The notes under the pieces: generated by a model
Told to the model about the DNA's origin: nothing
Databases searched by the model: none
What the model saw: the letters and a program-made list of their open reading frames with translations, nothing else
NCBI GenBank assembly: GCA_027029065.1
Contig: JALVGO010000145.1
Span: 1-30,949, forward strand
From: Sulfurovum sp.
GTDB taxonomy: Bacteria; Campylobacterota; Campylobacteria; Campylobacterales; Sulfurovaceae
Length of the DNA: 30,949 nt
Reading direction: 5' to 3'
In this document: in pieces, positions 1 to 8,886 of the stretch
How the letters are laid out: each line of letters begins with the position of its first letter
Numbering within the stretch: position 1 is the stretch's first letter
Position numbers and translations under genes: made by a program

Positions 1-1
1 G

Positions 2-772
2 CCTGAACCTTCACGCTGTAGAGCAGGGGTGGCGGGTGATCTCTTCTTGGATGCCAATGGTACCCATATGCAGAAGCATCAGAAACAGACCGGCTATGTT
101 GGCAAACCGAACTATACGCAAAAAGAGTTGGATGCTCTGGTGGCCAATGCCCTACAGCACCAATGGCATCTGCTGGTACACTGTAACGGTGATGCGGCAA
201 CACAGATGTATCTGGATGCGATGAAAAAGGCACTTGCCGCATCACCGAAAAAAGACCACCGCAGTACGATCATCCATGCACAGGTGATCAGTGAAGCACA
301 GCTTGACCGCGTCAAAGCACTCGGGATGTACCTCTCGATGTTCCCTGGACACATCTACTACTGGGGTGACCGCCATGCCAAACTCTTTTTGGGACCAAGA
401 CGCGCCCAAAGGCTTGACCCGATGCAAAGTGCACTCAAACGCGGCATTAATCTGACCATCCACGCCGATGCACCGGTAACCCCTACGAGGATTCTCGATG
501 TGGTACAATTTGCTGTCGACCGTACCACTACCGGAGGGAAGGTACTTGGGAAAGCACAGGAAATTGGTGTTTATGATGCACTTAAAGCAGTAACGACCAA
601 TGCGGCAAGACAACATTTTGAAGAAAAAGAGAAGGGTACCCTTGCAGCGGGCAAGAGAGCGGATATGGTTATCCTCTCGCAAAATCCGCTCAAAGCAGAC
701 AAAAAGCATATACGTGACATTAAGGTACTTGAGACGATCAAGGCTGGGGAAGTGATCTATAGATCAAAATAG
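2..772 (+). CDS. Amidohydrolase family 3 protein (YtcJ-like), 3' part only
   Basis: The reading frame is open to the left edge of the window, so this is the C-terminal part of a longer gene. A GTG at 29 is internal and unlikely to be the start. The visible part matches the Amidohydro_3 metal-dependent hydrolase fold: VHCNGDAA and a downstream IHAQ carry metal-ligand-type histidines, and HADAPVTP carries the conserved catalytic-type aspartate. The C-terminal region, with LAAGKRADMVILSQNPL, is the usual small beta-sandwich return that ends this superfamily. Such proteins hydrolyse amide or related C-N bonds of small molecules; the substrate cannot be read from the sequence. A signal peptide, if any, would lie outside the window. 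It is followed by an intergenic promoter and the RND operon on the same strand. Confidence 0.8.
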   Translation, partial: PEPSRCRAGVAGDLFLDANGTHMQKHQKQTGYVGKPNYTQKELDALVANALQHQWHLLVHCNGDAATQMYLDAMKKALAASPKKDHRSTIIHAQVISEAQLDRVKALGMYLSMFPGHIYYWGDRHAKLFLGPRRAQRLDPMQSALKRGINLTIHADAPVTPTRILDVVQFAVDRTTTGGKVLGKAQEIGVYDALKAVTTNAARQHFEEKEKGTLAAGKRADMVILSQNPLKADKKHIRDIKVLETIKAGEVIYRSK

Positions 773-809
773 GTCTACTCTGCTTCATCTGATATTAAGA
801 GAGTATCAC

Positions 810-834
810 TATAATTTTAATTGACCGACGGTCA
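810..834 (+). promoter_or_regulatory. Promoter -10 box and TetR-type operator of the RND efflux operon
   Basis: A perfect TATAAT lies at 810-815. Just downstream, 822-834 is TGACCGACGGTCA, a 13-bp palindrome that is perfect around its central base. A further GTCA half-like motif follows immediately. The palindrome would overlap the transcription start, the usual place for a TetR/AcrR-family repressor to block an efflux operon. No TetR gene is present in the window. A -35 box is not obvious. Confidence 0.6.
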
Positions 835-865
835 GTCACATATGTTTGGTATGCAAGGAGCAGCC

Positions 866-2128
866 ATGAAAAAACTACTGTTTATTCTCCTCCCGTTGCT
901 GGGTGCAGCACAGGAAGGTGCCGGGCTTTCGCAGCTGATCGACCATGCATTGAAGCATAACGGGCAGATAGAAGCCAAACAGATCACCATCCAGTCAAAA
1001 GATGAAGCGATCGCATCGGCAAAAAGTGCCTACTGGCCTACGCTCGATGTCGGAGGAAGTTACAGTGTGCTCAATCCTACCTCCATCGTGCAGCCGGGGC
1101 GTACAGCGACAGTCTATGCCAGTGTACATCTTGAACTCTATGACGGCGGGCGAAAAGCGGCACAGCTGCGTGCCAAAAAGTATGACAAAGAGGCTTCCTT
1201 TTTTGAAAAAGAGGCATTTTCAAAAAGTGTGACACTGCAGATTGTACGGCACTACTATACGCTCAAGCAGCTTCAGGCAAATCTGTATGCACTAAGAGAG
1301 CGTTCCAAAGAGCTTAAAGCGCAGATTGTACGTGTCAAGCATTTTAAACTTACAGGTTTGGCGACACAGGAGGCAGTGGACAAACTGCAGTCAGTCTACG
1401 ACAGCAACAGATACACAATAGAGAATGTCAAGCTTGGTATGGAAACGGCAAAGGAGAACCTGAAACTGCTCAGCGGCATGGATGTCCATTCGCTTGGCAA
1501 CAGCCGTTTTGTGACACCGCATGGTGTACATTTTGAGTGGTTTGATACCATTAAAACAATGCGTGCGCAGGCAATGTCTGCCGGGGAAAATGCCAAGGCT
1601 ATCGATGCGAACTATATGCCGCAGGTTGGCATTAGCGATACCTACCACCGTTCCAATTTTGATGATGTAGAAGCACTTCCGCCTCTCTTTGGAGCAGGAG
1701 GCAGTGAGGCGTTTCTTGTCGATCACCAAAACGAGGTGAAGCTTGCAGTGAACATGCGTCTGTTTGACAACGGACGTATGAAGCATGAGAGTGAAGCGGT
1801 ACGGATGCAGAAACTCGCACTGCTTAGTACGCTGGCACATGCCAAAAAAGAACAATCGATGCATTTCAGGCTGGCGGCCAAAGCGCTCGAGACGACACGT
1901 GCCAAGATCAAAAGTGCCAAAAGTGCACGCAAAGCGGCAGAGAGTACCTATGTGACGATCAAAAAGAAGTTTGAAGCGGGGCTTGTCGATGACATTGCCT
2001 ATCTTGATGCGCTGGCACAGCGTACACTGGCAGAGGCACGCTACAAAGAGACCGCTTATGACTACGAGGTGAAAAAATCACTTTATTACTATTATGCAGG
2101 GAAAGACCCAAGGGAGTATATTCGATGA
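866..2128 (+). CDS. TolC-family outer membrane efflux protein
   Basis: A 420-residue outer membrane factor for an RND tripartite pump. The start is the ATG at 866, preceded by AAGGAG at 855-860; an in-frame TTG at 821 overlaps the operator and has no ribosome site. The N-terminus (MKKLLFILLPLLGAAQ) is a signal peptide. The remainder is long alpha-helical, with two OEP-type repeats rich in Ala, Lys and Glu, and short beta-like segments (WPTLDVGGSYS, MPQVGISDTYH), the layout of TolC-type channels. The last codons overlap the adaptor gene by 4 bases, which implies translational coupling. It should form the trimeric exit duct spanning the periplasm and outer membrane for the pump at 2845-5901. 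Transported compounds are unknown. Confidence 0.88.
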   Translation: MKKLLFILLPLLGAAQEGAGLSQLIDHALKHNGQIEAKQITIQSKDEAIASAKSAYWPTLDVGGSYSVLNPTSIVQPGRTATVYASVHLELYDGGRKAAQLRAKKYDKEASFFEKEAFSKSVTLQIVRHYYTLKQLQANLYALRERSKELKAQIVRVKHFKLTGLATQEAVDKLQSVYDSNRYTIENVKLGMETAKENLKLLSGMDVHSLGNSRFVTPHGVHFEWFDTIKTMRAQAMSAGENAKAIDANYMPQVGISDTYHRSNFDDVEALPPLFGAGGSEAFLVDHQNEVKLAVNMRLFDNGRMKHESEAVRMQKLALLSTLAHAKKEQSMHFRLAAKALETTRAKIKSAKSARKAAESTYVTIKKKFEAGLVDDIAYLDALAQRTLAEARYKETAYDYEVKKSLYYYYAGKDPREYIR

Positions 2129-2835
2129 AAAAGATACTGGCAGCTATGATACTGATATGGGGTACGCTTTATGCCGAAGAGATATACGCTACATTTACAG
2201 TGGAGGCGAAACAGCATGCGGACCTTGCGTTCATCACTACAGGTATTGTCTCAAAAGTAAATGTAGATATCGCATCCGTTGTTAAAAAAGGTACTGTACT
2301 GGCAGCACTTGAAAACAGTGATGCCAATGCCTCTTTGCAGATGGCACAGAGTGCGTTGAAGTTTGCAAAGCGTGACTATGTGCGTCAAAGCAAGGTCAAA
2401 AAGCTGGTAGATGAGGCACAGTTTGACCGGTATGCCTACAAATACGAGCATGCCAAGGCAGAGGTGGCATACAAAAAAGCACTCTATGAGAAGACACTGC
2501 TTAAAGCCCCATTTGACGGGGTGATCTACGCCAAAATGCTTGAAGTGGGCGATGCTGTCAGCGGTGCGATGATCAGAACGGTTTTAAAGATACAGAGTGT
2601 CTCGGAAAGAAAGCTTGTACTGGACATTGACCAGAAATACTGGAAAGTACTCAAACCCGGGCTGACGTTCCGTTATAAAGTAGACGGGGATAATACACCG
2701 TATACAGGAACGATTGCAAAGGTCTACCCGTATGCCAACAGTGACAACCGAAAGATTCATGCTGAGGTGGAAGCAAGTGGATTGACACCGGGGCTTTTTG
2801 GCAGCGGTTACATTGTATTGCCAGAGAAAAAGTAG
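2125..2835 (+). CDS. RND efflux periplasmic adaptor (membrane fusion protein)
   Basis: A 236-residue HlyD/AcrA-type adaptor. It begins with a signal peptide (MKKILAAMILIWGTLYAEE). A lipoyl-like half-motif follows around residues 30-60 (GIVSKVNVDIASVVKKGTVLAALEN). A short helical hairpin covers about 65-125, and the second lipoyl half carries the characteristic LLKAPFDGVIYAKMLEVGDAV. A beta-barrel follows and ends near VYPYANSDNRKIHAEVE. It is clearly shorter than AcrA-like adaptors (about 380 residues): the hairpin is short and the membrane-proximal domain is reduced. The ATG overlaps the TolC gene stop by 4 bases, and the pump gene starts 9 bases downstream, so the three are one operon. It should bridge the inner-membrane pump to the TolC-like channel. 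Confidence 0.88.
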   Translation: MKKILAAMILIWGTLYAEEIYATFTVEAKQHADLAFITTGIVSKVNVDIASVVKKGTVLAALENSDANASLQMAQSALKFAKRDYVRQSKVKKLVDEAQFDRYAYKYEHAKAEVAYKKALYEKTLLKAPFDGVIYAKMLEVGDAVSGAMIRTVLKIQSVSERKLVLDIDQKYWKVLKPGLTFRYKVDGDNTPYTGTIAKVYPYANSDNRKIHAEVEASGLTPGLFGSGYIVLPEKK

Positions 2836-2844
2836 GAAACAGCA

Positions 2845-5800
2845 ATGTATAAATTGGCTATCAACCGACCGATTGCGACATTGATGTATGTGGTAACACT
2901 GGTGATCTTCGGATGGCTCAGTTTCAAAAGCATGCCCTCTGCACTCTTTCCCAATGTCGATTTCCCGATGGTAACAATCAAAACACTCTACCCGGGTGCC
3001 GATGCCGATACGATCGAGTCGCAGGTTACCGACAAAATAGAAGAGGCGATTTCTCGCATTGGCGGGGTGGATACGATCCGTTCAACCAGCTCCGAGGGTG
3101 CCTCGGTGGTGACGGTGAAGTTTTTTCTTGAACGTAATATCAATGAAGCAACCAACGATGTCCGTGACAAAGTCTCAGCGGTAGAACTCCCCAAAAATGC
3201 CAAGACACCGCTGGTGAGCAAACTTGATATCGGCGGTGCGCCCGTTGTCAATGTATTTCTGACGGCACAGCACGATACGGTGCAAAACCTGATGCTCTTT
3301 GCCGATGAAAAAGCCAAACCGATGCTACAAAAGATCAATGGGGTTGGGGCGATCAATATTATTGGCTACAAAGAGAGGGAGATCAAAATCTTCCCCGATA
3401 TCGAAAAACTTAACAAGTTTGGGATCACGGTTCGGGAACTCAACGCCATTGTCAGCCGGGAAAATGTCAAGATAGGCGGTGGAAAGCTCATCGATAAGCA
3501 CAATGAGTTTATTCTCAAGACCAAAGCCGATGCACAGAGTGTGGAAAAACTGGGTGAGATCATCATTAAAGACGATATTCGTCTTAAGGATGTGGCACGG
3601 ATTGTCGATAGGCTAAGCGATCCCAAAAGCTATGCCTCACTCAACGGTGTACCGGGGGTTATGCTTGAGATACAGAAGATTTCAGGTACCAACACACTTG
3701 AGATCGTGCAGCGCGTCAAAGAAGCCGTTCCCAAACTGCAAAAGATGGCAGCAGGCAAGTACGGCATACAGATCGTACAGGATACGACCCCGTTTATTAT
3801 CCACTCTCTTAAGGATGTCGAATTTGACCTGATATATGGTGCGTTTCTTGCCGTCATTATTATCTTTGGTTTTTTACGCAATATGACTATTACGGTGGTA
3901 TCTGCATTGTCGATTCCGGTTTCTATCATGGGTACGATCGCACTGATGGACTTTATGGGGTTTGACCTGAACAAAATGACCCTTATCGGATTGACACTCT
4001 CCATTGGGATCATCATCGATGATGCGATAGTGGTGCTGGAGAATATTTACAAAAAGATGGAAGCGGGCATGGGCAGATTTGAAGCAGCCGTCGAGGGGGT
4101 TAAGGAGATGGCTTTTGCCATTCTCGCCATCTCGGCGATGCTGCTGGCGGTGTTTATCCCTGTAGCGCACATGAGCGGTATTGTCGGGAAATTTTTTGAA
4201 AGCTTTGCCATGACGGTTGGGTTTGCGGTGATTATCTCCTATACCGTTGCGATGAGTTTTATGCCGAGTCTGAGTGCGAGGGTGCTGCATAAAAAGCAGA
4301 GCCGGTTCTATAACATCACAGAGCCTTTTTTCAGGGCAATGGAACGCATCTATGATGCCATATTGCGTACGGCACTGCGTTTTAAATGGCTGACGCTGCT
4401 GATTGTACTGGCAGGTTTTGTCGGTTCTTTGGCGCTCTTTCCCAAGATTGGGATGGATTTTATCCCCAAAGAGGACAAGGCGGAGTTTGAAGTGAAGTTG
4501 CGGGCAGATCTGGGCATCTCCCTTGCCCAAATGATCCGGCGTGCCAAAGCGATTGAGAAGGCGATCCGTGAAGAGAAAGAGGTGGAGTTTACCACACTCA
4601 GTGTCGGCTACAATGCGGTCAGAGAGAAGAACAAGGCACTGATCTATGTGAAGCTTATGCCCAAAGATGCCAGAACCCTGCACCAGGAAGAGGTGATCCA
4701 AAAAACAAGAGAGAAACTCAAAGCCTATCAGAAGAAAGATATGTTCATTACTGCTGCGGCAATTCCTACGATCAAAGGTGCAGGGGTCTCTGTACCGTAT
4801 CAGATTGTCCTCAAAGGAGATGACTTTGAGGCACTCAAAAGTGCAAAAACAAAACTCATAGCCTATCTTTCCAAGAAAAAAGGGTTTGTCGATATTGACA
4901 GCAATATGGATGAGGGTAAACCGCAGATCGATATCAACATTTTGCGTGAAAATGCAAACCGCTTGGGTATTTCTGCATCGCAGATTGCCGAGGCGATCGC
5001 GATTGCATTCTCAAGTGATCTGGAGATAAGCTACTTTGAAGAGCATGGCAAACAGTATGACATTACACTGCGGTTTGACGATGCGCACAGGGTGAGCATT
5101 GAAGATATCAAAAAGATACAGCTGCGTACTGCCAAGGGAAAACTTGTGTTCCTGGACGGGCTGGTAACCTTTACGCCTTCCAAATCACTTGCAGCCATCT
5201 ACCATTTTGATAGGCAGCGTCAGGTAACGGTCTATGCCGATCTTTTCGGGCTCGATCTTGGTGGTGCGGTCAAGTATACCAAAGCGGGTATCGACAAGCT
5301 GCTGCCGCCGGGGGTGGAATACAAATTTACCGGATTTGCTGATGAGATGGTTAAAACCAACAAAGCCTTTGGTGCCGCGTTGGGGCTTTCGGTGATTTTG
5401 ATGTTCATTATTCTGGCGATTTTGTATGAATCACTCATTCAGCCGGTCATTATTATGTTTGCGCTGCCGCTGAGTATTATTGGGGTGATGATTGCCCTTT
5501 TTGTAAGCGGTGAGCACTTCAGTCTCTTTGTGATGATCGGCTTTATGCTGCTGATGGGGATGGTTGGGAAAAATGCCGTACTGCTGGTGGACTTTGCCAA
5601 CGAAGCAGTCGCACGGGGCAAAGATGCCAATGCCGCACTGCTTGAAGCTGGCGAAAAGCGTCTGCGTCCGATTCTGATGACCACGATTGCAATGGTTTTT
5701 GCCATGCTTCCTCTGGCATTGAGCGATTCTTTGGGGAGTGAAACCAAAGCGCCGATGGCGATTGCAGTCATTGGCGGGCTGCTCAGCTCAATGATCCTGA

Positions 5801-5901
5801 CACTGGTTGTGGTTCCTGTGATTTACAAAATGATCAACCCTCTGGACAGGTGGCTTCGAAAGTGGTATGAGGGGAGGATTGGGGATTATATGCCCAAATA
5901 G
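2845..5901 (+). CDS. RND-family efflux pump inner-membrane transporter (AcrB/HAE1-like)
   Basis: A 1018-residue resistance-nodulation-division permease of normal family length. The N-terminal helix starts at INRPIATLMYVV, followed by a periplasmic porter domain, a transmembrane block at about 330-480, a second porter domain, and a C-terminal transmembrane block from about 840. The proton-relay pair D392-D393 is present in GIIIDDAIVVLENIY, the equivalent of the TM4 aspartates of AcrB, and the TM10 lysine occurs in GMVGKNAVLLVDFANEA. It uses the proton gradient to export substrates through the adaptor and the TolC-like duct encoded just upstream. The sequence fits the hydrophobe/amphiphile exporter branch rather than heavy-metal CusA pumps, but the substrate is not determinable. 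Its 3' end overlaps the convergent ruvX gene by 16 bases. Confidence 0.93.
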   Translation: MYKLAINRPIATLMYVVTLVIFGWLSFKSMPSALFPNVDFPMVTIKTLYPGADADTIESQVTDKIEEAISRIGGVDTIRSTSSEGASVVTVKFFLERNINEATNDVRDKVSAVELPKNAKTPLVSKLDIGGAPVVNVFLTAQHDTVQNLMLFADEKAKPMLQKINGVGAINIIGYKEREIKIFPDIEKLNKFGITVRELNAIVSRENVKIGGGKLIDKHNEFILKTKADAQSVEKLGEIIIKDDIRLKDVARIVDRLSDPKSYASLNGVPGVMLEIQKISGTNTLEIVQRVKEAVPKLQKMAAGKYGIQIVQDTTPFIIHSLKDVEFDLIYGAFLAVIIIFGFLRNMTITVVSALSIPVSIMGTIALMDFMGFDLNKMTLIGLTLSIGIIIDDAIVVLENIYKKMEAGMGRFEAAVEGVKEMAFAILAISAMLLAVFIPVAHMSGIVGKFFESFAMTVGFAVIISYTVAMSFMPSLSARVLHKKQSRFYNITEPFFRAMERIYDAILRTALRFKWLTLLIVLAGFVGSLALFPKIGMDFIPKEDKAEFEVKLRADLGISLAQMIRRAKAIEKAIREEKEVEFTTLSVGYNAVREKNKALIYVKLMPKDARTLHQEEVIQKTREKLKAYQKKDMFITAAAIPTIKGAGVSVPYQIVLKGDDFEALKSAKTKLIAYLSKKKGFVDIDSNMDEGKPQIDINILRENANRLGISASQIAEAIAIAFSSDLEISYFEEHGKQYDITLRFDDAHRVSIEDIKKIQLRTAKGKLVFLDGLVTFTPSKSLAAIYHFDRQRQVTVYADLFGLDLGGAVKYTKAGIDKLLPPGVEYKFTGFADEMVKTNKAFGAALGLSVILMFIILAILYESLIQPVIIMFALPLSIIGVMIALFVSGEHFSLFVMIGFMLLMGMVGKNAVLLVDFANEAVARGKDANAALLEAGEKRLRPILMTTIAMVFAMLPLALSDSLGSETKAPMAIAVIGGLLSSMILTLVVVPVIYKMINPLDRWLRKWYEGRIGDYMPK

Positions 5902-6272
5902 CGTTCCAAGATAATTTTGGCGGCAATAGAGTCGATACGGCCGTCTTTTTTGTGTCTGAACTGTCCGGCTGTAAGAGTCTGCGCTTCATGGCTGCTTCCC
6001 TGTTCGTCCTGAAACACAACAGGTATCTCAAGCTCAAGAAGGGAGACAAAGTGTTCAATACGCCGCTGCATCTCCGCTTCGCTTGAACCGCCTTTGGGAA
6101 TGCCTACTACCAGTGTTTCTATCTCCCACTCTTTCAAAAATGCTTTGACATCACGTGCTGCCTGGTTGCGGTTTTTGCGTAAAATGGCATTTTGGGGCAG
6201 AACGATCTTCCCGTCAAGGGAGATGGCAACACCGATACGTTTGAGTCCTACATCTATACTGGCCGATTTCAT
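5886..6272 (-). CDS. ruvX: Putative pre-16S rRNA nuclease / Holliday junction resolvase-like protein YqgF (RuvX)
   Basis: A 128-residue RNase H-fold protein of the YqgF/RuvX family. It starts with SIDVGLKRIGVAISLDG, which carries the first catalytic aspartate. Next come VVGIPKGGSSEAEMQRR with the conserved GIP and an FQDEQGSS acidic motif. It ends with KKDGRIDSIAAKIILERYL, which holds the last conserved aspartate of a D-E-D set. E. coli YqgF acts in 16S rRNA 5'-end maturation, and a Holliday junction role has been proposed. Length is normal. It is transcribed on its own from a TATAAT at 6292-6297, 20 bases upstream of its ATG, and converges on the RND pump gene with 16 bases of 3' overlap. 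Confidence 0.9.
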   Translation of the reverse strand: MKSASIDVGLKRIGVAISLDGKIVLPQNAILRKNRNQAARDVKAFLKEWEIETLVVGIPKGGSSEAEMQRRIEHFVSLLELEIPVVFQDEQGSSHEAQTLTAGQFRHKKDGRIDSIAAKIILERYLGI

Positions 6273-6291
6273 AGGGGGAGTATAGCAAAAA

Positions 6292-6297
6292 ATTATA
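6292..6297 (-). promoter_or_regulatory. -10 box for ruvX
   Basis: The minus strand reads TATAAT here, about 20 bases upstream of the ruvX ATG. No clear -35 box is seen, which is common for sigma70 promoters in Campylobacterota. Confidence 0.5.
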
Positions 6298-6320
6298 CAG
6301 ATTCTCTTTGGTTATTTTGT

Positions 6321-6347
6321 TATAATTGTTAGAGTTTTAATAGGAGG
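6321..6347 (+). promoter_or_regulatory. -10 box and ribosome binding site of the hybrid kinase gene
   Basis: A perfect TATAAT at 6321-6326 is followed by a full AGGAGG ribosome site at 6342-6347, five bases before the ATG at 6353. The promoter is divergent from that of ruvX. Confidence 0.6.
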
Positions 6348-6352
6348 TTGGA

Positions 6353-8488
6353 ATGAAATATGTGGCAACGGTGGTCATGACCGGATTGGCAGTCTCCCTG
6401 CATGCGGGAGGGTTTGGCGTACAGGAGACAGATACACTATGGGTATGGATAGCGCTCTTTGCACTTGGTATATTGGGGGTGTTGATCCTTTTTTTCTCAT
6501 CCAGACAGATGGGGAAAATTGAGAAGATGCATGAAAAAATGCTGGAGAAACAGCGGGAGATTGAACAGTCCCAAAGCCTTTTTCTTGCCAATGTAAGTGA
6601 AAATATTCATGAGATCATTGAGAAGAGTTACAAGGAGACAACTGCATGCAAAGAGGAACAGCCTGCGATCAAAGAGACAGTCAAAGGGAAAAAACTGCTG
6701 GATGTTACCAATGACCTGATTGAATTTTTGCGTCTGAAATCAAAAAAGGTACAGGTGGATCATGAAAAATTCAATCTAAACAATGTGCTGAACGAAGTGT
6801 CAGGTACCGTCTGTTCCAAGTTTAAAGGAAGTCCGGTTGAACTGGTTTTTGATATTGACAACAATATTCCCCGCTATCTTATCGGTGACTCGCTGAACCT
6901 TGAAAAAGTATTGCGTCATCTGCTTGAATATGTACTGCAGGAGAATGATCAGGGGGAAGTAACACTCGAGATCGCAATGTTTGGGAATTATGAGGAGCAG
7001 ATACAGCTTCAGTTTAAACTGAGTGATATGGGAGAGGGACTTGATACAGATGCACTTGAGTCACTTTTTGTGCCGGTGTATGATGAAGAGAGCAAGAAGT
7101 ACAGCGGTTTGGGGCTTTTTGTCGCCAGAGAACTGATAGGTATGATGCAGGGGGAACTGGCAGTTCACAGTGTTGTGGGAAAAGGAACAAGCTTTACCAT
7201 GACCCTGCCGTTTGAGATGCTTGATCCGACCAACAGACGTAACTACAGATTGCCGGACAAAGTTCTGACTGCCAAAAAGGTCTTTATTGCAGACAGAAAC
7301 TATAATGCTGCGCTTGCACTTAAAAAGATGTTTGCCTATTTTCGTCATGATGTCAAAGTTGCAAAGAAAGAAGACTTTCTTGCGCATATGCCAAACCTCA
7401 AAGAGTATGACATTATTGTGATAGATGAATCGCTCTTCAATGCACGAACGGTTGAATACCTCCGAAAACTGAAAGAGGAGAAGAGCCTGAAAGTGGTCGC
7501 GCTCAACTCGCTACTTGAAAAAGATGAACAGAGCCAAATGGATGAGGTTGTGGATCGTATCCTTACCAAACCTGCCAACCAGGAGCGTATCTTTGAGCTG
7601 ATCGTAAACCTCTATACGCTGAAACAGATACGCAAAGCTCCTGAGAATGATACAGAGCATACGGATCTTTTGACACACCGTGGAGAGATACATGAAACAG
7701 CGCGTGTTTCACAGAGCAGCTTTAAAGACTTTAAAGGTATGCAGCTGCTGATTGTTGAAGATGATGTCATCAACCAAAAAGTACTTTCCAATATTCTGAA
7801 AGGATCGGGTATTGAGATTACGATAGCCAATAACGGACGGGAAGCGGTTCAGACAGTCAAAGAGAGTGAGGAGAACTTCGATCTGGTACTGATGGATATC
7901 AATATGCCGGTAATGGATGGGTATGTTGCCACCCAGATGATCCGGCTTGAAAGTGAATTTGACAGACTTCCTATTGTTGCCTTCACAGCCCTTGCACTGG
8001 AGAGTGAAAGGGAAAAAATATTTAACAGCGGTATGAATGCCTACCTGACAAAACCGATTAATATAGGAAAACTCTACACCGTCTTTAAAATGTACAGACC
8101 CATATCAGAGCATGAAGCATCAGTGTCTCACGAAAGAGAGATATTCTCCAGCGATACGCTTGATATCAATAAAGGTATTGCCTATGCCAACCACAATGAA
8201 GGGTTCTACATGGAGATTCTCAGGGAGTTTTTGGATGCCTATGGTAACAGTGCGGATCTGTTTGCAAAACTGGTAAGAGAACACCGGTATGAACAGATCA
8301 AGATGCTCTGTATCGATATGAAAGGGTTAAGCGGTACAATCGGGGCGAAAGAGATGTTTGGCCTGATTATGAAAATACATCAGAAAGTACTCTATCATCA
8401 GGAAGATATGCTGGTTGATTATATTGATGCCTATGGCAGAGAGCTGAAAAAACTTACTGCTGAGATTGACCATTATCTGAACCGTTAA
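6353..8488 (+). CDS. Hybrid sensor histidine kinase with degenerate phosphoacceptor sites (HATPase, two receivers, Hpt-like tail)
   Basis: A 711-residue membrane-bound signalling protein. The order is a cleavable or anchoring N-terminal segment (1-20), a membrane helix (about 28-50), a coiled coil (51-78), a DHp-like segment, a HATPase domain (about 140-290), a first receiver-like domain (305-425), a canonical receiver (462-580; D515 and K567 present) and an Hpt-like helical tail (600-711). Several key residues are missing. The H-box, normally FLANVSHELRTPL, reads FLANVSENIHEII, so the acceptor histidine position is Glu83, with a histidine only at 86. The N-box reads RHLLEYVLQEN, without the Mg-binding asparagine. 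The Hpt motif, normally HTLKG, reads IDMKG, with Ile654 in place of the acceptor. The G1 box (D225-M-G-E-G) and G2 box (GLGL, 252-255) remain. It may be a pseudokinase or a signalling scaffold. It converges with the YchJ-like gene, overlapping it by 4 bases. Confidence 0.85.
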   Translation: MKYVATVVMTGLAVSLHAGGFGVQETDTLWVWIALFALGILGVLILFFSSRQMGKIEKMHEKMLEKQREIEQSQSLFLANVSENIHEIIEKSYKETTACKEEQPAIKETVKGKKLLDVTNDLIEFLRLKSKKVQVDHEKFNLNNVLNEVSGTVCSKFKGSPVELVFDIDNNIPRYLIGDSLNLEKVLRHLLEYVLQENDQGEVTLEIAMFGNYEEQIQLQFKLSDMGEGLDTDALESLFVPVYDEESKKYSGLGLFVARELIGMMQGELAVHSVVGKGTSFTMTLPFEMLDPTNRRNYRLPDKVLTAKKVFIADRNYNAALALKKMFAYFRHDVKVAKKEDFLAHMPNLKEYDIIVIDESLFNARTVEYLRKLKEEKSLKVVALNSLLEKDEQSQMDEVVDRILTKPANQERIFELIVNLYTLKQIRKAPENDTEHTDLLTHRGEIHETARVSQSSFKDFKGMQLLIVEDDVINQKVLSNILKGSGIEITIANNGREAVQTVKESEENFDLVLMDINMPVMDGYVATQMIRLESEFDRLPIVAFTALALESEREKIFNSGMNAYLTKPINIGKLYTVFKMYRPISEHEASVSHEREIFSSDTLDINKGIAYANHNEGFYMEILREFLDAYGNSADLFAKLVREHRYEQIKMLCIDMKGLSGTIGAKEMFGLIMKIHQKVLYHQEDMLVDYIDAYGRELKKLTAEIDHYLNR

Positions 8489-8886
8489 CTGAATATACCG
8501 TCAACATAGTACCATATACCGTTCTCTTTGAGAAAACGGCTTCTTTCTTTGAGCAGACCTGAAGAGAGGTTGGCTTCAAAGGTAACAAAAGCTTCATGCT
8601 CACCTTCTGTGATCTCGGTAATGTGCAGACCGAGAAACTGTGTATGGGTGCTAAAGGAGAGGATCTCCTCTCTCCATCTTTTCCTATCTTCTGTATAGTC
8701 ACTGTTTTTGGGGTGTGTCGTGTCTATAATATAGTCGGCATTGCCGCAGGCGTAGGCACTGTAGCGTGAACGCATCAGCAGTGGTGCGGTTGGCGGAAGT
8801 GCTCCTTTATGGTACTTCTGGCAGCACTTTTTGTATTTTTTGCCGCTGTGGCAGGGGCAGGGTGCGTTGGGTGAGAGCTTTTTCAT
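8485..8886 (-). CDS. YchJ-family (UPF0225) protein with SEC-C zinc motif
   Basis: A 133-residue protein. Residues 10-22 (CPCHSGKKYKKCC) are a SEC-C zinc-binding motif with the CxC...CC spacing. The rest matches the YchJ/NTF2-like module: LLMRSRYSAYACGNADYIIDTTHP, then RFLKENGIWYYVDGIF at the end. Family length is about 130-160 residues, so it appears complete. The molecular function of YchJ proteins is not established; the zinc motif is shared with SecA tails. Its ATG shares one base with the stop of the upstream NlpC/P60 gene, so the two are one transcription unit. It converges with the hybrid kinase gene, overlapping it by 4 bases. Confidence 0.85.
   Translation of the reverse strand: MKKLSPNAPCPCHSGKKYKKCCQKYHKGALPPTAPLLMRSRYSAYACGNADYIIDTTHPKNSDYTEDRKRWREEILSFSTHTQFLGLHITEITEGEHEAFVTFEANLSSGLLKERSRFLKENGIWYYVDGIFS

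Noticed and set aside
3874..4701. Antisense open frame of 275 codons inside the RND pump gene
   Set aside because: It is opposite a conserved transporter, His/Arg/Gln-rich in the way shadow frames are, and has no family resemblance.
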